Positions 1 through 9,628 of a DNA stretch of 64,000 nucleotides are shown piece after piece. Every line of letters starts with the position of its first letter. Position 1 is the stretch's first letter. Source of the DNA: Linderina pennispora (lineage: Eukaryota > Kickxellomycota > Kickxellomycetes > Kickxellales > Kickxellaceae). The position numbers and the translations under genes are program-made. The stretch lies in assembly GCF_002104995.1 (NCBI RefSeq), contig NW_024468254.1, forward strand, positions 744,001-808,000, given 5' to 3'. The notes under the pieces were generated by a model. It ran no database searches. It worked only from the letters and a program-made list of their open reading frames with translations, and was not told the origin of the DNA.

Positions 1-337
1 ACGCGTTGCCGTTCTGCACCACATTGTACGACAGGTGGGTGAACCTGCCCGTAGCCGGATCAAACACATGGGTGACAACCGTCGGCGTGTCAGTGTTCTC
101 GCCCGAAATGTGCGAAAAGTCAAAGAACGAAGCCAGGCGGGCCACAGCAGACTGCATGGGCTCAGTTGCCTCGACGTTGGGAACCGGAATGTTGGGCTGG
201 ATGCCTGGCATTTCGAACTGCGGGGCAATGTTGGCGGCAGGCGGGGTTGGCAGGACATCCTGCATGCGCTGCACGGGACCCTGCTGCTGCTGGGCAAGAG
301 CGGCCGAGGCAAGGAAGGCAATGGCAGCGAGTTTCAT
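1..337 (-). CDS. Secreted protein of unknown function, copy A (cut by window edge)
   Basis: The first 112 codons are inside the window; the 3' end lies beyond base 1. The ATG at 337-335 opens a typical signal peptide (MK, then a hydrophobic Ala/Leu/Ile core ending SAALA) followed by QQQQ and a Pro-rich stretch. I recognise no domain. The gene is a near-identical inverted copy of the one at 23669-24250, and its promoter is copied too. It sits 186 bp beyond the ORC1 stop codon, on the same strand. The mature part has a short, possibly folded segment (a THVFDPATGRFTHLSYNVV-like stretch) that is conserved between the copies. A secreted cell-wall or extracellular protein is likely; the role is unknown. 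Confidence 0.6.
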   Translation of the reverse strand, partial: MKLAAIAFLASAALAQQQQGPVQRMQDVLPTPPAANIAPQFEMPGIQPNIPVPNVEATEPMQSAVARLASFFDFSHISGENTDTPTVVTHVFDPATGRFTHLSYNVVQNGNA

Positions 338-443
338 GATGCAGATGAGAATTGACAGAGTAGCAGAGAGAAGTGTATTGAGAGAAAGGCAGGACTAGTG
401 CTTGCTGATGCTGAAGCTCTCCATGGCTGTCTGGATTGCACTC

Positions 444-451
444 CTTTTATA
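444..451 (-). promoter_or_regulatory. TATA box of secreted-protein copy A
   Basis: On the minus strand this reads TATAAAAG, about 107 bp upstream of the ATG at 337. The same box and surrounding sequence recur in the inverted copy at 23555-23562. Confidence 0.55.
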
Positions 452-523
452 CTCTATTCAATATCCAGTCCGCCCCGCCCAGCGACAGAGTCCTCACCCA
501 GATCGTACAGATCCATCAGCAGG

Positions 524-2665
524 TCAGGCACCAACAATCCTTTGGAACAAGGGGTCGGGACGCAGAGCCACAGTAATATCGTCTTCTGCCACACCCAAGC
601 GCACCATCTGGTGCACATCAAGCATGCTGGACTCTGCCAGGATACATCTGGTGGCACCCAGCTGCGCACACACAGTCGCGACCTGGTCCACAGACAAAAT
701 GGCCATGTTATGCAACTTGCACAGCTGGCGGTGCGTATAGGCAACATCGCCCAACGACACCTCGGGGACTCCGGCCTTGCGGATAGCAGCGCGCAACGCA
801 ACCAAAAACATCTTCTGCTGAGTGGCAGCATTCTGGATAAAGGCGACATGACCGGACGCATACATCTCCTTGACCGCACGGTTGATGACCATCATGGTGA
901 CAAGCTTCTCCGTGCCCCTTGATGTCCGCCACTCGGCCTCGACCATCTCCACGGCCCTCCGACAGACATCCAGCGCTCGCCTTGCATCACCCGACACGGC
1001 GCTAATCTTTCTAGCACACAGCTCCACAGCATCCGGATCGAACGCCTGGCACCCCTGAAGCCTCGACTCGACGATGGTAAACAGCTGGGTGTGCGAGTAC
1101 GGCTGGAAATTGATGCGCGTTAGCCCCAGGCGGCTCGACACCTTGTGGTGGAGCATGCGTTCCGGCAGATCCATGGTGTTGGCAATGGCGATGACGATCA
1201 GCTTGGCGTGGGCGCGGTGCGGCCAGTCGAAGAAATTGTACATGACCGACTGCGACTTTGTCACAAGCAGATCCAGCTCGTCCATCAGCACCACGTAGGC
1301 ATGGCGGCGCGGACTGGGCGTGCTGAAATGCGACTCGAGCAGCTGTGCAGCGTGCTTTGGCGTCACCTTGCTCCCCGTTATAGCCTGCCACAGCTGCGTG
1401 TATGCTTGCTGCGGCTCGGTCATCTTCATGCCATTCAGCTCGACGAACTGGAACTGCGGGAGATCGCCTTCCTCGGCACTCTCCTGCAGGGTGCGGATAG
1501 CCTCGCGCACCGTCGCAGTCTTGCCGGTGCCCGGCACTCCCGATATGTACATGCACATGCTGGTGCGCTCCTCGATCGCCGTATACAAGTGGCCGTAGAT
1601 TTCGGCAAACTCATCTTCGCGGCAAGGCAGGGTATCAGGCACAGCAGAGACATGCAGGCGCTGGCGAGCAATCTCGTACATGCTCGCGCCATCCCGGTCA
1701 GCTAGTCGGGTATGTGTTGGCCGTGCTGCGCGCTTGGCCAGGGTGGCAGCTACAGCACCTGTCGGCTGGATATCCTGCAGACGCAGCTTGCGCTTAGATG
1801 TCCTGGATGCTGCCGCAGGTGCTTGCGGCTTGTGCCTACGCCTCGTTGGTTTCGCAACCTCTTCCTCCTCTTCCTCCTCTTCTTCCTCATCGCTTGCTTC
1901 ATCAAATTCCTCATCCATATCGTCGTCACTCACATCATTGATCGAGGCAGCCCGTTTCCGCGTGGCCGGCTTCCGCGACTTAGTCTGGATATTTGATCTG
2001 GCGCGCTTGGCGGCCACAGCCTTCTTGGTCGCCTCCTTCGACTTCATCTGCCTTGGTCTAAACATCGCCTGGTCGACGGATTCGTCCAGCAGCCGCTTGT
2101 CTCCGTAAAAGGTATTCCAGTGGAGATCGCCCACCTCAGCCGTCTGTTCATTAAAATAGCGGCGACAAACATACTGGCCTGCTTCTGAGCCAACATCGAG
2201 CGGAGCCAAAATCACATCAGGCTCGACCAGATCGTCAGCATTCGAGTAAAACACCTCGTTCTCCGCCGTCGCCAGCCGGCCATTGAGGATGACTTCGGCG
2301 GGCCGTAAAAGCCAGCGCAGGACCACCTGCTTTTCTCCCACCTCGCTCTCAAACAGCTTGAATATGATCGCCAGGAATGAGTCGTCGCTGGCACCGCGCA
2401 CCTTGACCGCCTGGCCGATCTCGTATGTGTTTTCGTTGACCACCACCGACTTGTAGTACTGCTTGTTCGACAGCCCGTTGTGCCGCGTTGCGCGACGCGT
2501 CACTGTGCTGGAGGAGACGCTGCCGATGGGCGCGCCCCAGGATACCTCGACATCGTCGGCGTCGTCGTCGATGTAGGCACGCTTGCGCTTGGACGGCTGC
2601 TGCGACTGCTTGACGCCCTTGGCGAGCTTTGTGGCAAGCTTGTTCTGGTGCAACAGCGGTGGCAT
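524..2665 (-). CDS. ORC1: Origin recognition complex subunit 1
   Basis: This 713-residue protein is the large AAA+ subunit of the complex that marks replication origins and loads MCM with Cdc6. A BAH-type domain lies at about residues 75-210. A disordered basic/acidic linker with a run of about ten Glu follows. The AAA+ core starts near residue 340 with Walker A GVPGTGKT (about 375-382) and Walker B LMDELDLL (about 459-466), then a sensor-1 IANTMDLP stretch. A winged-helix region closes the protein. The ATG at 2665 is the first in frame and gives the usual fungal architecture; no intron is needed. Its last 46 codons are duplicated at 23342-23482. Confidence 0.93.
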   Translation of the reverse strand: MPPLLHQNKLATKLAKGVKQSQQPSKRKRAYIDDDADDVEVSWGAPIGSVSSSTVTRRATRHNGLSNKQYYKSVVVNENTYEIGQAVKVRGASDDSFLAIIFKLFESEVGEKQVVLRWLLRPAEVILNGRLATAENEVFYSNADDLVEPDVILAPLDVGSEAGQYVCRRYFNEQTAEVGDLHWNTFYGDKRLLDESVDQAMFRPRQMKSKEATKKAVAAKRARSNIQTKSRKPATRKRAASINDVSDDDMDEEFDEASDEEEEEEEEEEVAKPTRRRHKPQAPAAASRTSKRKLRLQDIQPTGAVAATLAKRAARPTHTRLADRDGASMYEIARQRLHVSAVPDTLPCREDEFAEIYGHLYTAIEERTSMCMYISGVPGTGKTATVREAIRTLQESAEEGDLPQFQFVELNGMKMTEPQQAYTQLWQAITGSKVTPKHAAQLLESHFSTPSPRRHAYVVLMDELDLLVTKSQSVMYNFFDWPHRAHAKLIVIAIANTMDLPERMLHHKVSSRLGLTRINFQPYSHTQLFTIVESRLQGCQAFDPDAVELCARKISAVSGDARRALDVCRRAVEMVEAEWRTSRGTEKLVTMMVINRAVKEMYASGHVAFIQNAATQQKMFLVALRAAIRKAGVPEVSLGDVAYTHRQLCKLHNMAILSVDQVATVCAQLGATRCILAESSMLDVHQMVRLGVAEDDITVALRPDPLFQRIVGA

Positions 2666-2770
2666 TTTGTTTGTGAATTAAAGCAAATGCAAAAAAAAAG
2701 TAAAAGTAACACAAACAGAAAGTCGAAATGCGTTTTTATTAGGAAAATATTGGAGCCGCTGGTCCCTGGC

Positions 2771-5700
2771 TCAGGTGCGGCTGGCAATCTCCTGAACCGC
2801 CTCCCATGTGGTGTACTCCTCGCTGACCTGATTGCTTAGACGCTGAGCCAGCGGATAGAAATTGACCGCGGTCCACACGCGCTTCACTGCGACTCCCTCG
2901 ACGACCAGCTCGCCATCTCCGGTCTGCTTCCACAGCGCAGCAAACAGCTCCCTGACCACGCCCAGTGTGGTGAACTGCCGCATCGAGTCGCAAATGCCCG
3001 TCATTACTCCAGCCAAAAACAGCCTGGAATGTGCCCAGTACGCAACCACTGTGTGCCAGCACGGGTCATCCATGCTCACGGCTGGCAGAAGCAGGTTCAG
3101 AATGCTCACGTTGCGCTCGAGTGCATAGGCCGCTGCCGAGGCCCGCGCCTCAACCGTGATGTGGAGGCTGCCCGAGGTTGTGGCAAACACGGCCTCATGC
3201 GATACGTTGGGGGTCGGCTGCGGGCGCTGGTCCTTGGGAATCAGCCGGGGCTTCAGAGCAATCAGGTTGCGCCGGACATCGGGCTCCTCGGCCACTGCCC
3301 ACAGCATGCTTTCCACGAGCTTTGCCGTGTTCAGGGCATCTGCATGCACTGCAGTGTCAAAGATAGTCTTTGCCAGCGGAAACAGCTCACCGGCAGGCTT
3401 GAACTCGGGGTCGGGATCAGTGGATGCCGGCTTTGCGTCTTCGGCAGCCTCCTTGGGCCGCAGGTTATGGAGAGTCGAGATATCAAGAGGCCGCTTGGCG
3501 AATACTCGACACAGAGACGTGTTCAACATGTGCGCGTCTTTGCTACACACTGCCATTAGCACCTTCTCGATCGTCCTCCGCAGATCGGCGGAGCCAGTGT
3601 GCGTATACACATCCAGCATGGCATCCAACGAGTCCTCCAGGTAAGCCTTCCTACCATTCATCAGGTAAGCGCCCAGGCTCTGCTGCAGTATGTCCCAGCC
3701 AAATGCACGCTCGTTATTCTCGCTGCTGTCGTCGTCGTCACCGTCATTCTCTGTCTCCTCAGGCTCCGTGGTATTCTCGACCGTCGAGATGGCTCTGCCA
3801 AGCGTGTAATCGGCAATTGATAGCAGGACCCGCGCCAACGGCGACAGATATGCGACAAACTTGTCTTTTGCCAGGCGCGGCGAGAATGCCACCGCCGGGC
3901 CGTTGCTCATGGGCATATTCTGCACCAAGCTGGTAGCTACATCAATCCAGGGCACCGCCATGTACAGCAAATCCACCGACGACACAAGCTGACACAGCAA
4001 AGCGCGCGCATTCTCGTTGCTCGGCCACTCGCTGAGAATCACCGGCAGCACATGCACGACGAACCAGTCCCGTGCATTTGCAAAGGTAAGTCGGTCGGGG
4101 CTGCTGGCTGTCAGTTCTGCCAGTATCCATACCGGGTGTTTTCTGGGCGATGCCGTGTTGACCGGGTGCTGCAACATGGCATGGACCAGCTCGGCCTGGC
4201 GCCGCGATGTCTTGCGCATGGTAAACTGGCTGCGGATCAGATCGCACGTAGCTGGCGGCCAGTCGGTCAGCAATGTCACCCAGGTACCGCGCTCAATGGC
4301 TTGCGACAGGACCATACACCCAGTGACGTGTGTCATCAACCGGCCCTCCAGCCGGGGGTCGTGAGACCACATATTCACCAGGGTCTTTGCCTTGCGCGGC
4401 CAGTCGGGCTCAGTCGGAAAGTCTTGCGAGAAATTGGGCCTGCTGCCAAACAGCGACCCAAAGTACGTCTTCAGCACACTCTCGGGCGTCTTGTCCAGCA
4501 CATCTGTCAGCCAGCTGTAAATTGGCGTCTCGCTAAAACTCTGCCCGTATCTGAGCGCCGTCAGCATCTGCAGCACGCGGTTGCAGGCGACTGGTGCACG
4601 GACTGTCGGCTCGTAGCGCTTGCTGCGCACGCTAAGCTCCTGGCCTCCGGCATCCTTCCGCACCCGCCCGCCCACCACAGCATTGAACACAGGCTCGCCT
4701 GTGACAGCAGCAGCTGGCTGCTCTTCCTCCTCCTCGGGCTCAATAGCGACAAACATGCCGCGTATTGTGGAGAACGGACTCTCCCGCCGCCCATACACGA
4801 TGCTGTTGTTAAACATGTGGTCGGCGATTGACCCGATCACAAGCTCCGGCCCGACGACCGGCTCAGTGGACATGAACTCAACCATGACAATGTCCAGGTA
4901 GTGCTTGTGCGGGGACGGGTAGCAGGCCGCGACCAGCGACTGGATGTACTTTCGCGATTCGGCAAAGCTCAGCCGCGAGGTATTGCGACGCCACGTCTTG
5001 GCTGACTGGGTCACGTTGCACAGATCCGGCGCAGGAGCAGAGCCAGTCGGGACTGCTGCCAAAATATTTGGCGTCTCGAACGGATTTCTCTCTGGCTGTT
5101 GACTACGTGATTTCTGTTGCTGCTGCTGCTGCTGTTGCTGCTGTTGCTGCTGTTGCTGCTGCGGGACTACTGGCGACTGCGACAGCAATGCGGCAAACTC
5201 TGGGACAAGATCGGAGGCGTTGTTGACATACCCCCTCAAGAACCCTGCAACCTGCCGCATATCTTGGGTAGTAAGCGGCTGCACAGGCACACCGATCGTC
5301 TGTGCCAACTCCGCATCAGTGCTGGACAGCAGGATTGCCAGCGCTCCCTCCAGCCGCGATTGTGCAAGCGTCAGCCCGTTCTGCTTGTCCTTGGCAATAG
5401 CCGGCATAAACAGCAGCCGGTCGCCCCACATTCGCATATCGCCGCTGCTAAACCAGCTGGATGTCGCCTTCAGCGCCTCTACACCATCTTGCCGCAATGC
5501 CACGTCAAAACCACCGCGATTGTCAGGCTTGGTCGACTTCTGCGCAATGTCGAGCAATTGCACTGCCAAGGCATAGGCCAGACATGCGCTAGTCGGGCGG
5601 CACAGCGCTATGGTGACGCACCACTGAACGACCCAGCTGTTGCTGATCTGTACCTGGGCGTGCTCAGCCAGCCGCTGGGGCAGCGTCATAAGAATCGAGA

Positions 5701-7522
5701 GCATTGAGTTGCCGCCCAGCTTGGTCGCATCCAGTGCCTGCCACTGACTGATATTCAGATCGGCCACCAGGCTCACAATTGGCACCATGCTGCTGGTGCT
5801 TGCTGCCGAAACGCAAAACATGGCCACCGAATCTACTGCAGTCTGTATCTTATGATATAGCCATGCCTGGTCAAACATGGCTTTGTTAAGCACGGCCATC
5901 TCGCACAGACCGACCATCCAGAGGCCAAATTTAGACTCACTGGTTCCAGCAGTGGCTTCACGAACCACACTGGCCAGACTTTCGCCGTATGTCCTGGCCA
6001 TGAACGGGTACTGCATCAGCTGGCCCAGCGCGGTGACCAGCTCGCCTGACTCTGCTGGCACAGATGTGATCAGCGAGAATGTATCGAGCATGGCTGACAT
6101 GACGCGCAGTGTGCGTGTAATACGCGAAGCCAGACCTGGGGTGATACCATCGATGAGCATTGGCGACAGATTCAGGCCAAGGTCGGCCCAGCTGACATCG
6201 AGGTTAAGCACGGTTGTGGCAATGCGCACTGTCAGCGCCTCTGCGTACATGGCATGCACGCCGGTGGTCTGCGGGAACTGACCCAGCAACGCCATGTAGC
6301 AGCCGCTCATGGCTGTGGCATTCATGCTGTTGAGACATGCAACCAGCTTGCTCATATCCATCGCCGACGATAATACGCTGACTTCGAAGCCAAGAATGGG
6401 CGCCAGGCCAGCGCACGCGCGGGCCAAGCTGGCTGCGACGCACTGCTCTGAGCCGGGAACCACCAGCTCCGAGTCATAGCCGCTGATGCCGCCGAGAATC
6501 TGCAGAAGGTGGTGAAGTTCTGTCATCATGCCGTACACGGCTGTTGCGTCCTGTGTGATGATCTGGCCCATGATCGTCTGCTCAAGCTGCTCGAGCCTTT
6601 GCTCCAGCTCTTGCATCCGCTCAGGAGCCGCCACCCACTCGATTCCCTGCAGCTCCTGCTCACCCATGACATTATCTGGAACATACACCGTGGGCGTGCG
6701 CAGCAGAGTGCGTCGCACAACGAAATTTCGCAGTACTTCGGTGGCAGCTACCGAGTGTAGTGTTGGAATTCCCCACGTGAACTGCCGCGACGCCGGATCC
6801 TCAATGACCGTGGGCATGCGGTGGCATAGTGCCGGCCCGTGGTTTTCGAATATCTGCTTGACAATCTGCAGCCAGCTCTCGTACTGCACAACCAGTCGGG
6901 CAACCACCAGATCGATCTCGCCGCCCTGGCTGCTCATCACTCGTGCTGACCATGGCAGCACATGGAACATGGCAAAGACCATCTGTGCAATTGCCCGCCA
7001 ATGAGCACCGTCGATAATGCCGTGGCCCAGAATATGCGCACAGTACACCCGCAGTCGGCTCAGATCCTGTCCCAGGCGTGCCTCGTCTACTCGCGACTGC
7101 TGGTCTGCCTTCTCCAGTGCGCTGATACGCTGGCCGACCTGTAATATTGTCGCCTCGATGCTGAACCCGATGTTCTTGAGCCACGCGCCGTCGCTCATGG
7201 CTAGGGTCTGGATAGGCATACGCAGCAGGCGTTCGCGTAGCTGTTCAAAGTATATGCTGCCAAAGAATGGCTGGGGCTCGTGACTGGTTGTTGGGTCAGC
7301 AAGAATCTGCTCCAGCGGCACCTCAGGTTGCGGGATGCTGAGAACAATCTTCACAAGCTCCAGGTGGGTGCGGGTGGGCCAGCTTAATGTCGCTACTGCC
7401 AGAGCGTTGGCGAGAAAGTCGCGGTTTGCCGGCTGGATCGCGCTGACCAGCGCGTCCCGTGGTGTGCTCGGGTTGTCCAGAAGCGACTGCAGACTGACTA
7501 TAAATTCGCCGATTTGGTCCAT
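2771..7522 (-). CDS. Large unrecognised protein with poly-Gln tract
   Basis: A single 1583-codon reading frame ends only 106 bp from the ORC1 ATG. I chose the ATG at 7522; the open frame extends upstream to 7693 but only with non-ATG starts, and that part looks like leader. The protein is mostly Leu/Ala-rich predicted helix, suggesting an alpha-solenoid scaffold, with a coiled-coil-like Glu/Gln/Leu segment around residues 290-320. A poly-Gln run of about 16 lies near residues 787-803 and an acidic stretch (EEEEEQ) near 930. There are no membrane segments or catalytic motifs. I could not assign a family. Large Integrator, Mediator and NOT-type scaffolds were considered, but no diagnostic motif was seen. 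It is divergent from GatA. Confidence 0.8.
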   Translation of the reverse strand: MDQIGEFIVSLQSLLDNPSTPRDALVSAIQPANRDFLANALAVATLSWPTRTHLELVKIVLSIPQPEVPLEQILADPTTSHEPQPFFGSIYFEQLRERLLRMPIQTLAMSDGAWLKNIGFSIEATILQVGQRISALEKADQQSRVDEARLGQDLSRLRVYCAHILGHGIIDGAHWRAIAQMVFAMFHVLPWSARVMSSQGGEIDLVVARLVVQYESWLQIVKQIFENHGPALCHRMPTVIEDPASRQFTWGIPTLHSVAATEVLRNFVVRRTLLRTPTVYVPDNVMGEQELQGIEWVAAPERMQELEQRLEQLEQTIMGQIITQDATAVYGMMTELHHLLQILGGISGYDSELVVPGSEQCVAASLARACAGLAPILGFEVSVLSSAMDMSKLVACLNSMNATAMSGCYMALLGQFPQTTGVHAMYAEALTVRIATTVLNLDVSWADLGLNLSPMLIDGITPGLASRITRTLRVMSAMLDTFSLITSVPAESGELVTALGQLMQYPFMARTYGESLASVVREATAGTSESKFGLWMVGLCEMAVLNKAMFDQAWLYHKIQTAVDSVAMFCVSAASTSSMVPIVSLVADLNISQWQALDATKLGGNSMLSILMTLPQRLAEHAQVQISNSWVVQWCVTIALCRPTSACLAYALAVQLLDIAQKSTKPDNRGGFDVALRQDGVEALKATSSWFSSGDMRMWGDRLLFMPAIAKDKQNGLTLAQSRLEGALAILLSSTDAELAQTIGVPVQPLTTQDMRQVAGFLRGYVNNASDLVPEFAALLSQSPVVPQQQQQQQQQQQQQQQQKSRSQQPERNPFETPNILAAVPTGSAPAPDLCNVTQSAKTWRRNTSRLSFAESRKYIQSLVAACYPSPHKHYLDIVMVEFMSTEPVVGPELVIGSIADHMFNNSIVYGRRESPFSTIRGMFVAIEPEEEEEQPAAAVTGEPVFNAVVGGRVRKDAGGQELSVRSKRYEPTVRAPVACNRVLQMLTALRYGQSFSETPIYSWLTDVLDKTPESVLKTYFGSLFGSRPNFSQDFPTEPDWPRKAKTLVNMWSHDPRLEGRLMTHVTGCMVLSQAIERGTWVTLLTDWPPATCDLIRSQFTMRKTSRRQAELVHAMLQHPVNTASPRKHPVWILAELTASSPDRLTFANARDWFVVHVLPVILSEWPSNENARALLCQLVSSVDLLYMAVPWIDVATSLVQNMPMSNGPAVAFSPRLAKDKFVAYLSPLARVLLSIADYTLGRAISTVENTTEPEETENDGDDDDSSENNERAFGWDILQQSLGAYLMNGRKAYLEDSLDAMLDVYTHTGSADLRRTIEKVLMAVCSKDAHMLNTSLCRVFAKRPLDISTLHNLRPKEAAEDAKPASTDPDPEFKPAGELFPLAKTIFDTAVHADALNTAKLVESMLWAVAEEPDVRRNLIALKPRLIPKDQRPQPTPNVSHEAVFATTSGSLHITVEARASAAAYALERNVSILNLLLPAVSMDDPCWHTVVAYWAHSRLFLAGVMTGICDSMRQFTTLGVVRELFAALWKQTGDGELVVEGVAVKRVWTAVNFYPLAQRLSNQVSEEYTTWEAVQEIASRT
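5114..5163 (-). repeat. CAG/CAA microsatellite encoding poly-Gln
   Basis: On the plus strand this is a run of CTG and TTG triplets inside the large unknown gene, read as mixed CAG/CAA Gln codons. The interruptions suggest a long-standing, selected Gln tract rather than a fresh expansion. Confidence 0.9.
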
Positions 7523-7903
7523 CCTGCTGTAGGGTCGAATTGTGAAATAAAATTGGGAAACTAAAAGTAACAAGAGGCAAAAGGGAGGTGAGGGAAAAAA
7601 TGGCTGGGCTCGGTAATCAGGATCGTGGGTGACGCAGCCAGCACTAACAGCAACCGTTCCTGCACCCTCTTCTTTTTCACATAGCACATGCACAGCGCAG
7701 CAAACTGGGCTGTGCCTGCACTCTACGCAAGACAGAAATGTGCTCTAGATAGGGCATAGGCTGCTCGAAAAACAGTGGCGAGATGCACCTCCGCCATACC
7801 CCCCATATCTGCAGCACTGGAACCTAGTGGTTCACGGCCCGTGCTAGTGGTCGGGCCAAAAAAATCCCTGGCTTGAGCGTTGCACTCACTTCTAGATATC
7901 CAC
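7523..7903. promoter_or_regulatory. Divergent promoter region, large unknown gene and GatA
   Basis: A 381-bp gap separates two divergently transcribed ATGs. It contains the probable leaders of both genes and no other convincing ORF. I see no strong TATA box. Confidence 0.5.
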
Positions 7904-9367
7904 ATGTCACTGCTACTTACTCGTTCTAGAACGCGCCTCGGGCTGCAAGCCAGCAAGCACTGCTTGGGCCGAACAAAATCAACCGCTGCGCTTAACGCAT
8001 TCGTTTCCCATGCTAATGCGTCGGCTAGCAGCCATGGTCCGCTAAGCGGATGGAGTGTGGGTGTCAAGCTCAATATCGCAACCACAGAGGGCCCCACCAC
8101 ATGCGCATCAGGGGCGCTGTCGACATACAAGTCCCCATATACAGCCACTGCAGTGTCGCTGCTGGAGTCAGCCGGGGCCACGGTTGCCGGAAAAACAAAC
8201 ATGGACGAGTTTGGCATGGGCTCCAAGACCATTTTCAGCATCCACGGGCCGACCGTCAACCCTGCCGCTGCCTCTGATGACCCAGGGCCCCGGGCGGCCG
8301 GTGGCAGTAGTGGCGGCAGTGCTGCAGCAGTCGCCGCTGGCCAGTGCCGTATTGCGCTGGGATCGGACACCGGCGGGTCGGTCCGGCTGCCGGCTGCCTG
8401 GTGCGGCGTGGTCGGCTTCAAGCCCACGTACGGGCGCATTTCGCGCCACGGGCTGGTTGCATATGGCAGTTCGCTGGACACTGTTGGCGTGTTGGGACGG
8501 ACTGTTGACGACGTCCGGGCTGCATTCCAGGCCGTGTCAGTGTCCGATGCCCGAGACATGACCTGCATGACCCAGCAGGTGCGCAGCCGGATTGACCGAC
8601 TCGTTGCACAGGCCCGCCCACCCGCCAGCAGCGTCAACAAGCCATTGTCGGGAATCTGCATCGGCATTCCAGCCGAGTACTGGGTTGACGAGCTGTCCGA
8701 TACCACCGTGGATGCATGGCGTTCTGGCGCCGACCGGCTCGCATCTCTGGGCGCCGACATCGTCAGTGTCTCACTGCCGCACACCAAAAGCGCCCTGCCC
8801 GTCTACTACACGATTGCGCTGGCCGAGGCATCCTCCAACCTTGCGCGGTACGACGGAATCCGCTACGGCCGGAGGTCTTCTGAGCAGCCGCCGAACGAGG
8901 CCACCAATGCATCGCAGAAATACGCTAATACGCGCTCCGAGGGGTTCGGCGACGAGGTGCAGCGGCGGATTCTGCTTGGCACGTACGTGATGACGTCGGC
9001 TGCCTGTCAGCAGTTCTACGCACCAGCGCAGAAGCTCCGCCGGCTGATTCAGCAGGACTTTGACGCGGCTTTTGCCCTGCCGAACGCCATGCACTCAGGC
9101 AATCGCTCCAGGGGCGAAGGCGTCGATGCGCTTTTGTTCCCGACCGCCATTGGCCCGGCGCCGAAGCTGGATGGGAGCAGCGAGGAAAGCCGCGTTGAGG
9201 CGTATGTCAACGATGTCATGACGGTCCCAGCCAGCCTGGCGGGAATTCCGGCGGTCTCGGTCCCCGCGGGCGTATCCAAAAACGGGCTCCCGGTCGGGCT
9301 GCAGCTGGTGGCACAATACGGCGATGACGAATTCCTGCTCGAGACTGCGAGCAGACTCTGCAGCTAA
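7904..9367 (+). CDS. HER2: Mitochondrial glutamyl-tRNA(Gln) amidotransferase subunit A
   Basis: This 487-residue amidase-family protein is the glutaminase subunit of the GatFAB/GatCAB enzyme, which converts Glu-tRNA(Gln) to Gln-tRNA(Gln) in mitochondria. The amidase triad is complete: Lys55 in GVKLNIATTEG, cis-Ser135 in GGSSGGSA and nucleophile Ser159 in SDTGGSVRLPAA. The 24-residue Ser-Ser spacing is that of GatA. The ATG at 7904 is preceded in frame only by a TTG and gives an Arg/Ser/Leu-rich presequence (MSLLLTRSRTRLGLQ) suited to mitochondrial import. The spliced length matches fungal Her2 and human QRSL1. No intron is seen. Confidence 0.93.
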   Translation: MSLLLTRSRTRLGLQASKHCLGRTKSTAALNAFVSHANASASSHGPLSGWSVGVKLNIATTEGPTTCASGALSTYKSPYTATAVSLLESAGATVAGKTNMDEFGMGSKTIFSIHGPTVNPAAASDDPGPRAAGGSSGGSAAAVAAGQCRIALGSDTGGSVRLPAAWCGVVGFKPTYGRISRHGLVAYGSSLDTVGVLGRTVDDVRAAFQAVSVSDARDMTCMTQQVRSRIDRLVAQARPPASSVNKPLSGICIGIPAEYWVDELSDTTVDAWRSGADRLASLGADIVSVSLPHTKSALPVYYTIALAEASSNLARYDGIRYGRRSSEQPPNEATNASQKYANTRSEGFGDEVQRRILLGTYVMTSAACQQFYAPAQKLRRLIQQDFDAAFALPNAMHSGNRSRGEGVDALLFPTAIGPAPKLDGSSEESRVEAYVNDVMTVPASLAGIPAVSVPAGVSKNGLPVGLQLVAQYGDDEFLLETASRLCS

Positions 9368-9443
9368 TTATCTTGCGACTCAAAATCACATTTGATTACT
9401 TTGCCGTTCTTGTTTTAGAAGAAAAATCTCACTTCCCGCAGGG

Positions 9444-9451
9444 TATAAAAG
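9444..9451 (+). promoter_or_regulatory. TATA box upstream of INTS3
   Basis: TATAAAAG, 178 bp before the INTS3 ATG, inside the 261-bp gap after GatA. The same GGTATAAAAGG-like form recurs before several genes in the window. Confidence 0.45.
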
Positions 9452-9628
9452 GCGCTGAGTGCTGCCTTCCATGTCGCAGTGCTTTCCTCTTCCTCCGAGC
9501 AGTCCAGCCCTGTGGAGAGTCCTAGAAAATTACAAACCCCCGCTCGCTCTGCTTTCTCTTTTTCTTCCTTTTCAGCCCACCCCGGCCTTACATGCGCAGG
9601 CAATTCACATTCACTAGTAGTATTCGAC

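Larger units (their letters stand above)
1..665. repeat. Inverted segmental duplication, left arm
   Basis: Bases 1-665 match the reverse complement of 23341-24005 without gaps. Reading the two by eye I count about 15 substitutions, roughly 98% identity. The arm covers the last 46 ORC1 codons, the promoter and the 5' part of the secreted-protein gene. It probably continues past the window edge. Because ORC1 is intact here, this arm is the likely donor. Confidence 0.9.

Noticed and set aside
7523-7693. N-terminal extension of the large unknown protein
   Set aside because: It needs a GTG start; the first ATG with normal context is at 7522.
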